In this document: positions 25,584 through 34,463 of the stretch, piece by piece
Layout: every line of letters starts with the position of its first letter
How positions within the stretch are numbered: position 1 is the first letter of the stretch
Source: Solirubrobacteraceae bacterium
GTDB taxonomy: Bacteria; Actinomycetota; Thermoleophilia; Solirubrobacterales; Solirubrobacteraceae
Reading direction: 5' to 3'
Assembly (NCBI GenBank): GCA_024711025.1
Contig: JANJTP010000070.1
Coordinates: forward strand, 93,651-157,650
DNA: 64,000 bases
Made by a program: the position numbers and the translations under genes
The notes under the pieces: model-generated
The model's input: the letters and a program-made list of their open reading frames with translations, nothing else
The model's database searches: none
What the model was told of the DNA's origin: nothing

Positions 25584-26866
25584 CGGCTGCGAGCCGCCGC
25601 GCTGCGACGGCGAGCGAGCGCCTCCTCGACGAGAGTGGCGATCGCCTCGGCCGGCCGCGGGTAGAGGTAGCGGCCGGTGTCGTGCGGGGCGAACCGGCGC
25701 GCCAGCTCGCCGCTTGCAAGCGCGCGCAGCGCCACCTCGATCGCCTTTGAGTCGGCGGGCGGCACCGTCATCCCGCTGCCCGTCTCCGCGACGATCCGGG
25801 CCGCCGCGTTGCCGTCCGCCAGGGCGATGATCGGCCGGTCGGCCGCCAGGTATTCGTAGAGCTTGCCGGTCGACTCGCTTCCGCCCTGGGCGGTCACCAG
25901 CAGCAGCGCGTCAGCGCAGCGCTGCAGCGCCAGGGAAGCGAGACGTGGCACCGAGCCGAGCGTGACGGCGAGGCCGCGCTCGCGTAACGCGGCGAATCGC
26001 CGCTCGTCTACATCGATGTGCGGGCCGGCATGCACGAGGGCGATGCGAGCCGCGACGTCCGGCGCCTCGCGATCGAGTCGGGCGAGCGTGTCCAGCAACG
26101 GCCCGGGATCGCGCCCGCGCGGGCCGCTCAGGGCGCCGGTGTGCACGAGCAGCAGCCGATCGCTCGGCAGCGCGGGCACGGGCGCGCGCGCCACCTCGTC
26201 GTCCAGCACCGGGTCGTAGCCGTTGTTGACGGTCCGCACGTCGACGCCGAGCCGTCGCCGCAGGTCGGCGGCGATCGGCTCGGTCGCCGCGACGACGCCC
26301 TCGGCGCCGCGCGCGACCCGGCGCTCCAGCGCGACGTCGAGCCGCCGCTGCGTGCGCGTGGGGAAGGGCTCGCGCAGCGGCTCGAACGACCACCCGTCGC
26401 GGAAGTCGGCGATCCACGCCGGCCGCTGCCGGCCGAGCGCAAGGCCGACCAGGTGCGCCGAGTCGGGAGGACCGGTGGTCACAAGGCAGTCGACCGCGCC
26501 GCTCGCGCACAGCCGCCGCGTCGTCGCGATCGCCCAGGGCAGCCAGCTCACGACGTGGGCGTCGGGCACCAGGATCCTCGTGAGCAGGGCCGGGGCGGGC
26601 CTCTCGGAGACCGCGCCGGCCCCCGGCGAGGCGAGGTCCCCACGGCGCAGCACGCGGCGCAGCAGCGCCATCGACTTGAGGTCCCGCGCGCGGGCGACGC
26701 GCTGCTCCTCGTCGTCGGGCAGCGTGCCGAAGGCGTCGCTGGCGACGAACGCGACCTCGTGGCCGGCGGCGCGCAGATGGCGGCCCATCGACACCCAGCG
26801 ATTTCCGCCCGACGTTGGGAACGGCGGGTGGAAGTACGACACGACGAGCAGGCGGCGCGGTGTCAT
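25580..26866 (-). CDS. Glycosyltransferase family 4
   Basis: 428 aa, ATG at 26866 overlapping the upstream gene's stop by 4 bp (ATGA). N-terminus LLVVSYFHPPFPTSGGNR, with FVASDAFG and ADFRDGWSFEP, resembles the N-acetylgalactosaminyl/fucosyl GT4 group WbuB-like. Donor domain LVHTGALSGPRGRDPGP and GKLYEYLAADRPIIALAD, where the Glu of the EX7E region sits in the LYEYL motif. Second gene of a minus-strand GT4 pair; convergent with the zinc-ribbon methyltransferase. Confidence 0.83.
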   Translation of the reverse strand: MTPRRLLVVSYFHPPFPTSGGNRWVSMGRHLRAAGHEVAFVASDAFGTLPDDEEQRVARARDLKSMALLRRVLRRGDLASPGAGAVSERPAPALLTRILVPDAHVVSWLPWAIATTRRLCASGAVDCLVTTGPPDSAHLVGLALGRQRPAWIADFRDGWSFEPLREPFPTRTQRRLDVALERRVARGAEGVVAATEPIAADLRRRLGVDVRTVNNGYDPVLDDEVARAPVPALPSDRLLLVHTGALSGPRGRDPGPLLDTLARLDREAPDVAARIALVHAGPHIDVDERRFAALRERGLAVTLGSVPRLASLALQRCADALLLVTAQGGSESTGKLYEYLAADRPIIALADGNAAARIVAETGSGMTVPPADSKAIEVALRALASGELARRFAPHDTGRYLYPRPAEAIATLVEEALARRRSAAARSR

Positions 26867-28059
26867 GCGATCTCCGCGGGCGCCCGGTCGCGTGAGCGCG
26901 GCGCCCGACGATTCCACCTGCCCGCGGGCCTCGGCGCCAGCGAGCGGTAGAGCGCGTCCCACCGCTCCGCCAGGGGCCCCGGGCCGTAGCGGCGCCGGAG
27001 CTCCGCGGCGGCGCTCGCCGGTACTTCGTTGGGCCGGTCGAGCACGCTCGAGAGCCCCTCGCGAAGCGAGTCGGGATCCCCCGCGCGGACGACCGTGCCG
27101 CCGAGCTCGGCGGCGAGCGGCGCCGCGCCGCAGCCGTCGGTCGCCACGACCGGCAGGCCGCAGGCCAGCGCCTCGACGACGACGATCCCGAACGTCTCGA
27201 CGAAGCTGGGAACGACGAGCGCGTCGGCGCTGCGCATCATCGCGGCCACCTCCGGACGCGGCAGCCTGCCGTGGAAGGTCACGGCACCCGATCCCAGAGC
27301 ACTCGCCGCAGCCTCCAGCGCGCCGCGCTCCGGCCCGTCGCCGACGACGTCGAGCACGACCTCGGGACGCTGCTCGCGCAGCCGCTCGAGCGCCGTCAGC
27401 AGCACCGGCAGCCCCTTCAGGCGCGTCAGCGAGGCCACGACGAGCAGCCTTCGCGTCGCCTGCGCGCTTGGCTCCGCCGGCGCGTTCAGACGCTCGACGC
27501 TCGCCGGGCCGGCCCCGAAAGCGTCGAGGTCGACGACGTTGGGCACCACCTCGTAGCGTCCGCGCGGCTCGAGCTCGCGCATGCTCCGCGCCAGCACGTC
27601 GCTGACCGGGCAGACCCGATCGGCATGGCGCAGCACGAAGCGGGCGACCCGCGCGTCCCAGCCGCGCACCGCCCCGACGACGAAGCTCGACAGGTGCTCG
27701 CTGACGACGACCGGCACGCCGCGGCGGCGCCCCACGAGCACGGCGAGCAGCCCTGCCGAGAACACGTGGGCATGAAGGACGTCGGGCCGCAGGTCCCTCG
27801 TCGCCGCGTCAAGCGCACGAAGCCGCGCCATGCGCGCGGCCCGGCCGCCTCGCCGCGACACCGCCGGCGCCAGCTCACGGACGCCGGCCTCGACGACCGA
27901 GCCCCTCGCGGAGGCCGACGGCACGAGCACCGTCACGTCGTGCAGGCGGGCGATCGCACGCGCCTGGTCGCGGACGAAGACGCCGGCGATCGGGTCGTCC
28001 GGAGTGGGATACCACTCCGGCACCACGACGACGCGCAGCCGGTCGCTGGGCGTTCCCAT
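26863..28059 (-). CDS. Glycosyltransferase family 4
   Basis: 398 aa. N-terminal VVVVPEWYPTPDDPIAGVFV is the start typical of WcaL/TuaC-like transferases. Donor domain LLVVASLTRLKGLPVLLTAL, VGDGPERGALE, and EX7E in VPSFVETFGIVVVEALACG. The ATG at 28059 lies eight bases after TATCCT, without Shine-Dalgarno. First gene of a two-gene operon with the next GT4. It likely adds a hexose to the growing repeat unit. Confidence 0.87.
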   Translation of the reverse strand: MGTPSDRLRVVVVPEWYPTPDDPIAGVFVRDQARAIARLHDVTVLVPSASARGSVVEAGVRELAPAVSRRGGRAARMARLRALDAATRDLRPDVLHAHVFSAGLLAVLVGRRRGVPVVVSEHLSSFVVGAVRGWDARVARFVLRHADRVCPVSDVLARSMRELEPRGRYEVVPNVVDLDAFGAGPASVERLNAPAEPSAQATRRLLVVASLTRLKGLPVLLTALERLREQRPEVVLDVVGDGPERGALEAAASALGSGAVTFHGRLPRPEVAAMMRSADALVVPSFVETFGIVVVEALACGLPVVATDGCGAAPLAAELGGTVVRAGDPDSLREGLSSVLDRPNEVPASAAAELRRRYGPGPLAERWDALYRSLAPRPAGRWNRRAPRSRDRAPAEIA

Positions 28060-28067
28060 CGGGCGGC

Positions 28068-28073
28068 AGGATA
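28068..28073 (-). promoter_or_regulatory. Leaderless-type -10 box TATCCT
   Basis: TATCCT on the minus strand ends eight bases before the ATG at 28059 of the GT4 operon. It also falls just past the flippase stop. Confidence 0.45.
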
Positions 28074-28074
28074 G

Positions 28075-29454
28075 TCAGCGCCTGGCGAGCAGACCGCGAC
28101 GCCACCGGATCGCGGCCGCCGGCAGCCGCCGGATGTCGGCCAGCTCCGAGCGAGTCGGCACCAACGTGACCGCCACCCGGCGCCCCGTCGCGCTCCGGTA
28201 GAAGAGCGCCGCCAGCACGAAGTTGGCCGTGTAGGAGATCGACGACGCCAGAGCGGCGCCGGTCGCCTCGAGCCAGGGGATCAGCGCCGCGTACAGGACG
28301 ATCGTCAGCGGCGTCACGACGACCGCCGTGTACAGCGGGAAGGTCGGCTTGCCGCGGCCGATGATCGTCGCCTGTAGCACCGCGGCGATCCCGAGCAGCG
28401 CCGTTCCCGGGAGCAGGATGAGGCCCAGGCCGATCGCGGGCCGGAACTCCTCGCCGTAGATCGGCACGACCAGCAGCGGCAGTGCCGCCGCAACCAGGAG
28501 CATCACGGCGACCACCGCGAGCGTGACATGACGCAGGCTCTTCACCTCGACCATCTCCAGGTGCGCCTTCGCGTCGAGGCCGTCGCCGGCGTGCAGTCGA
28601 GCGACGCGCGGGAAGACGACGCCGGACAGCGCCTGCGGCACCAGCCACAGCAGCGACGCCGCCGCGACCGCCACCGAGTAGCGGCCCACCGCGGTCACCG
28701 AGGCGACCGCCGCGAGAACGAACACGTCGAGCCGGTAGTTGACGAGCTGCAGGGCGTTGGCGGCATAGCTCTTGATCCCGAACGAGACGGCCCTTCGCTC
28801 CATGCCGCGCCCGCCGGCGGGGCCGTCGCGCGGGAGTCGCGATCGCGCCCATGCCGCGGCGCCGAGGCCGACGACGACATGCGCGGCCGTCAGGCCCACG
28901 ATGGCGCCGTCGATGCCGAACGCGATCGCCCCCGGCGCCGCCAGGGCCATGACGAGCGCCGACTGCACCGCCGGCGGCAGCACGTAGGCCTCGTAGCGGT
29001 CGACGGCGAGCGCGACGTACGACATGTAGAGCCAGGCGAGCGCGAACGGCAGCCCGGCGACGACGACCGCGGTCGTCCACAGCGGAAGCCCGGCGAACGC
29101 CGAGGGCACCACCAGCCGTGCGAGGAGGCCCAGCGCAGCCCCGACCAGGCCGGCGACGAGCGCCATCCGCAGCCCGCTGCGGGCGGCCCGCGACGGCGCC
29201 CACTCCCCCGTGCTCACGTAGTAGGCGATCCCGTGCTCGAACCCGAACGCCATCAGCACGGTGAGCAGCAGCATCACCGACTGGGCGACGAAGTACGTGC
29301 CGGAGCCATCGGGCCCGAGCAGGCGCGCGATCAGGATCGTCGTCAGCGCACCGGTCAGCGCGACCGTGACGCGGCTGGCCCCCGCCATCACCGCTCCGCC
29401 GGTGAGCGGGCGCGGCTCGGGCGCTGCGGACGATGTGCCCGCGCTCGTGCTCAT
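28075..29454 (-). CDS. Wzx-type polysaccharide flippase (MATE/MVF superfamily)
   Basis: 459 aa with about 12-14 predicted membrane helices, the usual Wzx length. N-terminal ILIARLLGPDGSGTYFVAQS matches the GxLGxxxxGxxxxxxs motif of polysaccharide exporters, and the central VSFGIKSYAANALQLVNYRL is typical of the second half. It would move undecaprenyl-diphosphate-linked repeat units across the membrane. A TACGCT (29486-29491) about 31 bases upstream could be its promoter. It is divergent from the WecG-like gene across a 123-bp gap. Start ATG at 29454. Confidence 0.87.
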   Translation of the reverse strand: MSTSAGTSSAAPEPRPLTGGAVMAGASRVTVALTGALTTILIARLLGPDGSGTYFVAQSVMLLLTVLMAFGFEHGIAYYVSTGEWAPSRAARSGLRMALVAGLVGAALGLLARLVVPSAFAGLPLWTTAVVVAGLPFALAWLYMSYVALAVDRYEAYVLPPAVQSALVMALAAPGAIAFGIDGAIVGLTAAHVVVGLGAAAWARSRLPRDGPAGGRGMERRAVSFGIKSYAANALQLVNYRLDVFVLAAVASVTAVGRYSVAVAAASLLWLVPQALSGVVFPRVARLHAGDGLDAKAHLEMVEVKSLRHVTLAVVAVMLLVAAALPLLVVPIYGEEFRPAIGLGLILLPGTALLGIAAVLQATIIGRGKPTFPLYTAVVVTPLTIVLYAALIPWLEATGAALASSISYTANFVLAALFYRSATGRRVAVTLVPTRSELADIRRLPAAAIRWRRGLLARR

Positions 29455-29577
29455 CGCGCCGAGGCCTCGGTCTGCAAGGCCTCGAAGCGTAGCCGCCCTC
29501 GACGGATGTCAGGGTACGCCGCGACTTCCTTCTTCGCCGCGGGTTGCTGCTGCAATAGTGGCCTCCGGTCCACCCCG

Positions 29578-30528
29578 ATGAGCGTCTCCAATCCCGCAAG
29601 CCCCGCGCCGGCCTCCGGGGCCGCGCACCCCGCAAGCCCCGCGCCGGCCCCCGGGGCCGCGCACCCCGCAAGCCCCGCACCGGCCTCCGGGGCCGCGCAC
29701 CCCGCAAGCCCCGCGCCTGCCTCCCGGGCCGCACACCCCGCAAGCCCACGAGCCGGGGAGCTGCTCGGCATCCCGCTCGCGCTGGCCGCCTACGACGAGG
29801 TGCTCGACTGGATCGACGCCGCGGTGGCGGCCGGCAGCCGCGAGTACGTCTGCGTCGCGGCGACGCACACCGTAATGGCCTGCCGCGAGGACCCGGAGCT
29901 GCGCGCGGCGGTGCTCGGCGCGAGCATGACCGTGCCCGACGGCCAGCCGCTCGCCTGGGGGCTGCGCGCGCTCGGCCACGAGATCGGCGGACGCGTGTAC
30001 GGCCCTGAGCTGATGGACCGCGCATGCGCGCGAGCAGCGCGGACCGGCACGCGGATGTACCTGTACGGCGGACGCAACGAGGGCACCCTCGTCCAGCTCA
30101 CGCTCAACCTGCGGCGCCGTCACCCCGGGCTGCGGATCGTCGGCGGCCAGGCCCCGCCGTTCCGGCCGCTGAGCGAGGCGGAGCTCGAGCAGGTGGCCGA
30201 CGAGATCGACCGCTCGGACGCCGACGTCGTGTGGGTCGGGATCGGCGTCCCCAAGCAGGAGAAGTGGATGGCCGCGATGCGCGGACGCCTCCGCGCGCCG
30301 GTGCTCGTCGGCGTCGGCGCGGCCTTCGACTTCCACGCCGGGCTCGTGCCGCAGGCTCCGCCGTGGATGCAGCAGGCCGGACTCGAGTGGGCCTACCGGC
30401 TCGGCCGCGAGCCGCGGCGGCTGTGGCGGCGCTACCTGCGCTACAACCCGCGCTTCGTCGCCGGCTTCGCCCGCCAGTACGCCGTCCACCGGCTCGCCGG
30501 CCGGCGCACCGACCGCCCGCAGGGCTAG
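29578..30528 (+). CDS. WecG/TagA/CpsF glycosyltransferase (GT26) with repeat-rich N-terminus
   Basis: 316 aa. Residues ~1-55 are an Ala/Pro/Ser tail made of a 12-residue repeat (PASPAPASGAAH) present four times plus a partial copy. The GT26 domain follows: MTVPDGQPLAWGLRALG with the catalytic Asp, YLYGGRNEGTLVQL, VWVGIGVPKQEKWM, GVGAAFDFHAG, and QQAGLEWAYRLGREPRRLWRRYL. The family transfers ManNAc, ManNAcA or related sugars to a lipid-linked glycan. Twelve bases downstream lies a nucleotide-sugar dehydrogenase of WecC type, so the donor could be a uronic or N-acetyl-aminouronic sugar. Confidence 0.86.
   Translation: MSVSNPASPAPASGAAHPASPAPAPGAAHPASPAPASGAAHPASPAPASRAAHPASPRAGELLGIPLALAAYDEVLDWIDAAVAAGSREYVCVAATHTVMACREDPELRAAVLGASMTVPDGQPLAWGLRALGHEIGGRVYGPELMDRACARAARTGTRMYLYGGRNEGTLVQLTLNLRRRHPGLRIVGGQAPPFRPLSEAELEQVADEIDRSDADVVWVGIGVPKQEKWMAAMRGRLRAPVLVGVGAAFDFHAGLVPQAPPWMQQAGLEWAYRLGREPRRLWRRYLRYNPRFVAGFARQYAVHRLAGRRTDRPQG
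29593..29751 (+). repeat. In-frame 36-bp tandem repeat in the GT26 gene
   Basis: Four full 36-bp units (29593, 29629, 29665, 29701) and a partial one, each beginning CCCGCAAGCCCCGC. They encode the PASPAPASGAAH repeat. Units differ at only a few positions, so the array is recent. Confidence 0.9.
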
Positions 30529-30531
30529 CCT
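30526..30531 (+). promoter_or_regulatory. Leaderless-type -10 box TAGCCT
   Basis: TAGCCT ends nine bases before the ATG at 30541 and overlaps the stop codon of the GT26 gene, so the dehydrogenase can be transcribed on its own. Confidence 0.4.
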
Positions 30532-30540
30532 GGCGAAGCG

Positions 30541-31830
30541 ATGGCTGCCCACGACGTCGCGATCATCGGCTGCGGCCGGGTCGGCCTGCCGCTCGCGCTC
30601 GCGTTCGCGGATCGCGGGCTGCAGACGCTCGGGATCGACAACGACCCGGCACTGCTCGATGCGGTTCGCGGCGGACGAATGCCCTTCCGCGAGCCCGGCG
30701 CGCAGGAGGCGCTCGACCGAGTCGACCCGACCGGCGCGATCGCCTGGTCCGAGCACGTCGCCGACGCCGCACAGGCCGACGCGATCGTCATCACGCTCGG
30801 CACCCCCTCGCACGCCCATATCGAGATCGACCTGAGCGACATCCGCTCGGTGCTCGACGACCTGCTGCCGGTGCTGCGCGAGGGCCAGCTGCTCGTGCTG
30901 CGCTCGACGATCGCGCCCGGGACGACCGAGTTCGTCGCCGGGTACCTCGAGAAGCACCGCGGGCTCGCGGTAGGCGAGGACCTCTTCGTGGCGCACGTGC
31001 CGGAGCGGATCGCGGCAAGCCGCTTCTTTGCGGAGATCGGCACGCTGCCGTGCATCGTCGGCGGTGTCGGCGAGCGCTCCGGCGCCGCCGCGGCGGCGCT
31101 GTTCGAGGCGCTCGGGGCGCCGATCGTCCAGACGACGCCGATCGCGGCCGAGCTGGCGAAGGTCTGGACGAACGTCCTGCGCTACACGATGTTCGCGCTG
31201 CCCAACCGGCTGATGATCGAGTGCGAGCAGTTCGGCGCGAACGTGTTCGAGGTCATCGACCTCATCAACCGCGACTACCCGCGCGGTGGCATGGCGCAGC
31301 CCGGGCTGACCGCCGGGACCTGCCTGCGCAAGGACTTCGCCTTCAGCGAGGAGCGCTCGAACGCCCCGGGCATGCTGCTCGCGGTCTCGCGCGTCCACGA
31401 GTCGGTGCCGCTGTTCCTCGTCGAGGGGCTCAAGAGCAGGCTCGGCTCGCTGCGCGGGCGCAAGATCGCCGTGCTCGGCCTGGCGTTCAAGGCCGACACC
31501 GACGACGAGCGCGACTCGCTCTCGACGAAGCTGATCCGGCTGCTGGAGCGCGAGCTCGCCGACGTCAGCGTGCACGACCCGCTCGTCGTGACGCCGACCT
31601 CACCGTTCGAGGACGCGGTGCTCGACGCCGACGCGATCGTCATCGCGACGAACCACTCGGTGTTCCGCGGGCGCGACGTGGCGCGGGCGATCGCCGACAG
31701 CGCCCGGGGCGAGGCCGTCGTCGCCGACCCGTGGAACACGTTCGGCCAGGGCGACGTCTTCTCGCCCGCGGCCTGGCTGGTCGACGCCGGGCGGCGCTCC
31801 GCGGGCGACGCACCGCGACAGCCACGCTGA
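30541..31830 (+). CDS. Nucleotide-sugar dehydrogenase (UDP-ManNAc/UDP-Glc dehydrogenase family)
   Basis: 429 aa. N-terminal NAD-binding VAIIGCGRVGLPLALAFA, then central domain ELAKVWTNVLRYTMFALPNR, the catalytic Cys in LTAGTCLRKDFAF (GxCxxKD), and C-terminal UDP-binding IAVLGLAFKADTDDERDS. It oxidises C6 of a UDP-sugar to the uronate in two NAD-dependent steps. Length and the APGTTEFVAGYLEK region look closer to WecC-type (UDP-ManNAc) than to plain UDP-glucose dehydrogenases, but this is a judgement by eye. With the decarboxylase at 45016 it could supply UDP-uronate and UDP-pentose. Confidence 0.85.
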   Translation: MAAHDVAIIGCGRVGLPLALAFADRGLQTLGIDNDPALLDAVRGGRMPFREPGAQEALDRVDPTGAIAWSEHVADAAQADAIVITLGTPSHAHIEIDLSDIRSVLDDLLPVLREGQLLVLRSTIAPGTTEFVAGYLEKHRGLAVGEDLFVAHVPERIAASRFFAEIGTLPCIVGGVGERSGAAAAALFEALGAPIVQTTPIAAELAKVWTNVLRYTMFALPNRLMIECEQFGANVFEVIDLINRDYPRGGMAQPGLTAGTCLRKDFAFSEERSNAPGMLLAVSRVHESVPLFLVEGLKSRLGSLRGRKIAVLGLAFKADTDDERDSLSTKLIRLLERELADVSVHDPLVVTPTSPFEDAVLDADAIVIATNHSVFRGRDVARAIADSARGEAVVADPWNTFGQGDVFSPAAWLVDAGRRSAGDAPRQPR

Positions 31831-32010
31831 ACCGCGGATCGCGCCGGGCCGGCGGGTGCCGCTGCGGGTGCTGGTCCGCCGGCCCACGCTGAGCCGCGGA
31901 TCGCGCCGGGCCGGCGGGTGCCGCTGCGGGTGCTGGTATGCCGGACCGAAGGGCCGGCGGGGGCCGCTGCGGGTGCTGGTATGCCGAACCGAAGGGCCGG
32001 CGCGTGCGCC
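31822..32010 (+). repeat. Imperfect tandem repeats after the dehydrogenase gene
   Basis: A ~62-bp unit beginning CCACGCTGA at 31822 and 31884 contains the dehydrogenase's last codon and stop. Shorter relatives with the core GCCGCTGCGGGTGCTGGT follow at about 31924 and 31964. The 222-bp gap to the next gene holds nothing else I can see. Confidence 0.75.
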
Positions 32011-32053
32011 GGGGGGCGGAAGGTGTGGTGCGCCAAACGCCGGGCGGTAGGAC

Positions 32054-33394
32054 TCAGGCGTCGAGCGCCGGGGGCTCGCCGTCGGGCTCGGGGAAGCCGG
32101 CCAGGCGCGCGCGCCGGCGATCGAGGGCGTGCAGGAGCCACGTGTGGCGCTCGCGCGGGTCGCCGTGCCGGGGCAGCTCGCCGAGGTCGAGGTTCGCATC
32201 GACCTCGACGTCGGCCGGCGGATCGCCGCCGACGCGCGCCAGCGGGACGTCGAGCTCCGCGAGCAGGCGCAGCTTGCGCCCGCCGACCTCGCCCGCGAGC
32301 AGCGCGGCATCCGGGACCATCCGCGACGCCCCGCCCCACAGATCCTCCGGAGCACCTTCGAGCCCGTCGACGCCGGCACCCCACGACCACACCCGCGCGC
32401 CCGCCGCGGCGAGGTCGCGCAACGCCGGCTCCGCCCCCGGCGTGCCGACGACGCGCAGCGGCCGCAAGCGCAGGACGCGCTGCTGGACGGCCGCCCAGCG
32501 CCGGCTGTTCTCGAGATCAGAGGCGCTCGTGAGGCGATCCGCCGCAGCGGTCCGGTACGCGACCGCGACGACCGGCAGCTCGACGGCATCCCGCTCGAGC
32601 GCCAGCCGCGCCGCCTGGTCCCAGTCGCACGCGTCGCGACCCCGCTGACGGGCCTCGCGCAGCCCGCTGCGGTGGGCCACCGCACTCTGGTCGACCAGGT
32701 TGCGCAGCTCGAGGCGGCGGTGGTCCCAGGGCTCGAACTGGACGTAGGGCGCGAGCTGGTCGTCCATCGGGTACAGCAGCGCGCCGTAGGCGATGCCGGC
32801 ATCGGGACGCTCGGCGAAAGCCCAGGCGACCGCCTTCAGCCACAGCGGTGCCATCAGGTTGTCGTCGTCGAGATAGGCGATCAGCTCGCCGCGGGAGGCG
32901 TCGAGCGCGGTGTTGCGCGCGCCGCCTTGCCCGAGGCTCACCGCGTTTCGCAGCGGACGGATGCGCTCGTCGGCGGCGGCCAGCTCGGCGAGCACCCGCG
33001 GCGTGTCGTCGCTGCTCGCGTCGTCGACGACGAGCAGCTCCCAGCGCTCGTGCTCCTGGCGGCGCACCGACTCGACGGCCTCCCGCAGCATCCCCGCGCG
33101 ATCGCGCGTCGGCATCACGACGGAGATGAGCGTGTCGCGAGGCGGCGCGGCCCGGACCCATTCGGTCGTCGCGACGACCCACTCGAGCTTTCCGATGCGA
33201 TCGGCGAGCGCGGCGTCGACGGCGCGCAGCTCGGTGCCGTCGACGTGCATCCGCCGCTCGAGCTCGTCGATCGCGGCGTGCAGGCCGTCGAGCCGGGCGC
33301 GAGCCTCGTCGAGCTCCGCACGCAGGTCCTCCAGCCCGAGCTCGCGGGCGAGCCGATACCGCGTCCCCCTCCTGATCCGCCCGAGGACGGCCAT
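32054..33394 (-). CDS. Glycosyltransferase family 2 with N-terminal coiled coil
   Basis: 446 aa from the ATG at 33394. Residues ~1-80 are helical, probably coiled coil (ELDEARARLDGLHAAIDELE). GT2 domain ~90-310: LISVVMPTRDRAGMLREAVE, VVDDASSDDTP, and the DxD in AYLDDDNLMAPLW. The last ~130 residues (LRVVGTPGAEPALRDLAAAG onward) form an alpha/beta region I cannot assign. A TACGAT box ends six bases before the ATG with no ribosome-binding site. It is divergent from the epimerase gene at 33501. Start upstream of 33394 is unlikely because it would cross the promoter. Confidence 0.8.
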   Translation of the reverse strand: MAVLGRIRRGTRYRLARELGLEDLRAELDEARARLDGLHAAIDELERRMHVDGTELRAVDAALADRIGKLEWVVATTEWVRAAPPRDTLISVVMPTRDRAGMLREAVESVRRQEHERWELLVVDDASSDDTPRVLAELAAADERIRPLRNAVSLGQGGARNTALDASRGELIAYLDDDNLMAPLWLKAVAWAFAERPDAGIAYGALLYPMDDQLAPYVQFEPWDHRRLELRNLVDQSAVAHRSGLREARQRGRDACDWDQAARLALERDAVELPVVAVAYRTAAADRLTSASDLENSRRWAAVQQRVLRLRPLRVVGTPGAEPALRDLAAAGARVWSWGAGVDGLEGAPEDLWGGASRMVPDAALLAGEVGGRKLRLLAELDVPLARVGGDPPADVEVDANLDLGELPRHGDPRERHTWLLHALDRRRARLAGFPEPDGEPPALDA

Positions 33395-33400
33395 CGCGCG

Positions 33401-33406
33401 ATCGTA
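33401..33406 (-). promoter_or_regulatory. Leaderless-type -10 box TACGAT
   Basis: TACGAT on the minus strand ends six bases before the GT2 ATG at 33394. Confidence 0.4.
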
Positions 33407-33484
33407 ACCGCGTAGCCGTCGGCCGCAAACCGGCGCGGCGTACGCCGACACACGCCGGCACACGCCGATCGCCCGCGCCGTCGC

Positions 33485-33490
33485 TACTCT
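33485..33490 (+). promoter_or_regulatory. Leaderless-type -10 box TACTCT
   Basis: TACTCT ends ten bases before the epimerase ATG at 33501. Confidence 0.4.
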
Positions 33491-33500
33491 CCGCCGACGC

Positions 33501-34463
33501 ATGGCCCGCGTGCTCGTCACCGGCGGCGCCGGCACGATCGGCCAGGCCGTCGTGCGGCGACTGCTCGCAGACCCCGATTGGGAGGCGCGCGTCTCCGACC
33601 AGCGACCCGCGCCGACCTGGATCCGCGAGGGCGCCGAAGTCCACACCGGTGACCTGCGCGACCGCGACGAGGCGCGCCGGGCGACCGCCGGCTGCTCGCA
33701 CGTGATCCACCTGGCGGCGATCGTCGGCGGGATCGCGAACTTCCACCGCCTGCCCTACACGCTCACCGACGTCAACTCCTCGCTCTACAACGCGGTCGTC
33801 GGCGCCGCGATCGCCGAGCGCGTCGAGCGCTTCGTCTACGTCTCCTCGTCGATGGTCTTCGAGGAGGCGACGGTCTTCCCCACTCCTGAGGACCACGTCT
33901 GGGCGTGCCCCGTACCGCGCTCCGCCTACGGCTTCAGCAAGCTCGCCGGCGAGCACTGGGTGCACGCGGCGAACGCCGAGCACGGGCTGCCGTTCACGAT
34001 CTGCAGGCCGTTCAACGCCTACGGCCCGGGCGAGATGCCCGAGGACGAGCCGGGCATCGCCCACGCGGTGCCCGACCTGATCCGCAAGTGCCTCGCGCTC
34101 GCGTCGGACGAGGCGCCGCTGGCGATCTTCGGCGACGGGACGCACACCCGCACGCTTACCCATGTCGACGACATCGCCGACGGGATCGTCACCGCACTCG
34201 GCCACGAGGCGGCGCTCGGCGAGGACTTCAACGTCTCGGCCGGCGACGAGCTGACGGTCGCCGAGATCGCGCGAATCGTCTGGGAGGCGTGCGGCCGAGA
34301 CCCGGGCGCGTTCGCCCTCGAGCACCTGCCGAGCTTCGAGGTCGACGTCGTGCGCCGCTGGCCCGATGTCTCGAAGGCGCGCGAGCAGCTCGGCTGGGAG
34401 GCGCGGATCGGCGTTCGCGAGGGGATCGCGCAGACGGTCGACTGGCTGCGCGAGCGGGTCTGA
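33501..34463 (+). CDS. NAD-dependent sugar epimerase/dehydratase (SDR)
   Basis: 320 aa extended short-chain dehydrogenase. Rossmann motif VLVTGGAGTIGQAVV (TGGxGxxG), Ser in YVSSSMVFEE, and the catalytic YxxxK in SAYGFSKLAGEH, then RPFNAYGPGE and GDGTHTRTLTHVDDIA. By eye it resembles GDP-mannose 3,5-epimerase or UDP-glucose 4-epimerase relatives; the product is not determinable. Convergent with another epimerase at 34764, with a 300-bp gap that holds a toxin remnant and a 40-bp hairpin repeat. Confidence 0.83.
   Translation: MARVLVTGGAGTIGQAVVRRLLADPDWEARVSDQRPAPTWIREGAEVHTGDLRDRDEARRATAGCSHVIHLAAIVGGIANFHRLPYTLTDVNSSLYNAVVGAAIAERVERFVYVSSSMVFEEATVFPTPEDHVWACPVPRSAYGFSKLAGEHWVHAANAEHGLPFTICRPFNAYGPGEMPEDEPGIAHAVPDLIRKCLALASDEAPLAIFGDGTHTRTLTHVDDIADGIVTALGHEAALGEDFNVSAGDELTVAEIARIVWEACGRDPGAFALEHLPSFEVDVVRRWPDVSKAREQLGWEARIGVREGIAQTVDWLRERV

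Noticed and set aside
28528..29577. Upstream half of the long plus-strand frame ending at 30528
   Set aside because: It overlaps the Wzx flippase on the opposite strand; only the part from ATG 29578 has protein-family motifs.
31831..32053. Small frames within the tandem repeats after the dehydrogenase
   Set aside because: They only translate the repeat units and lack any conserved domain or start signal.
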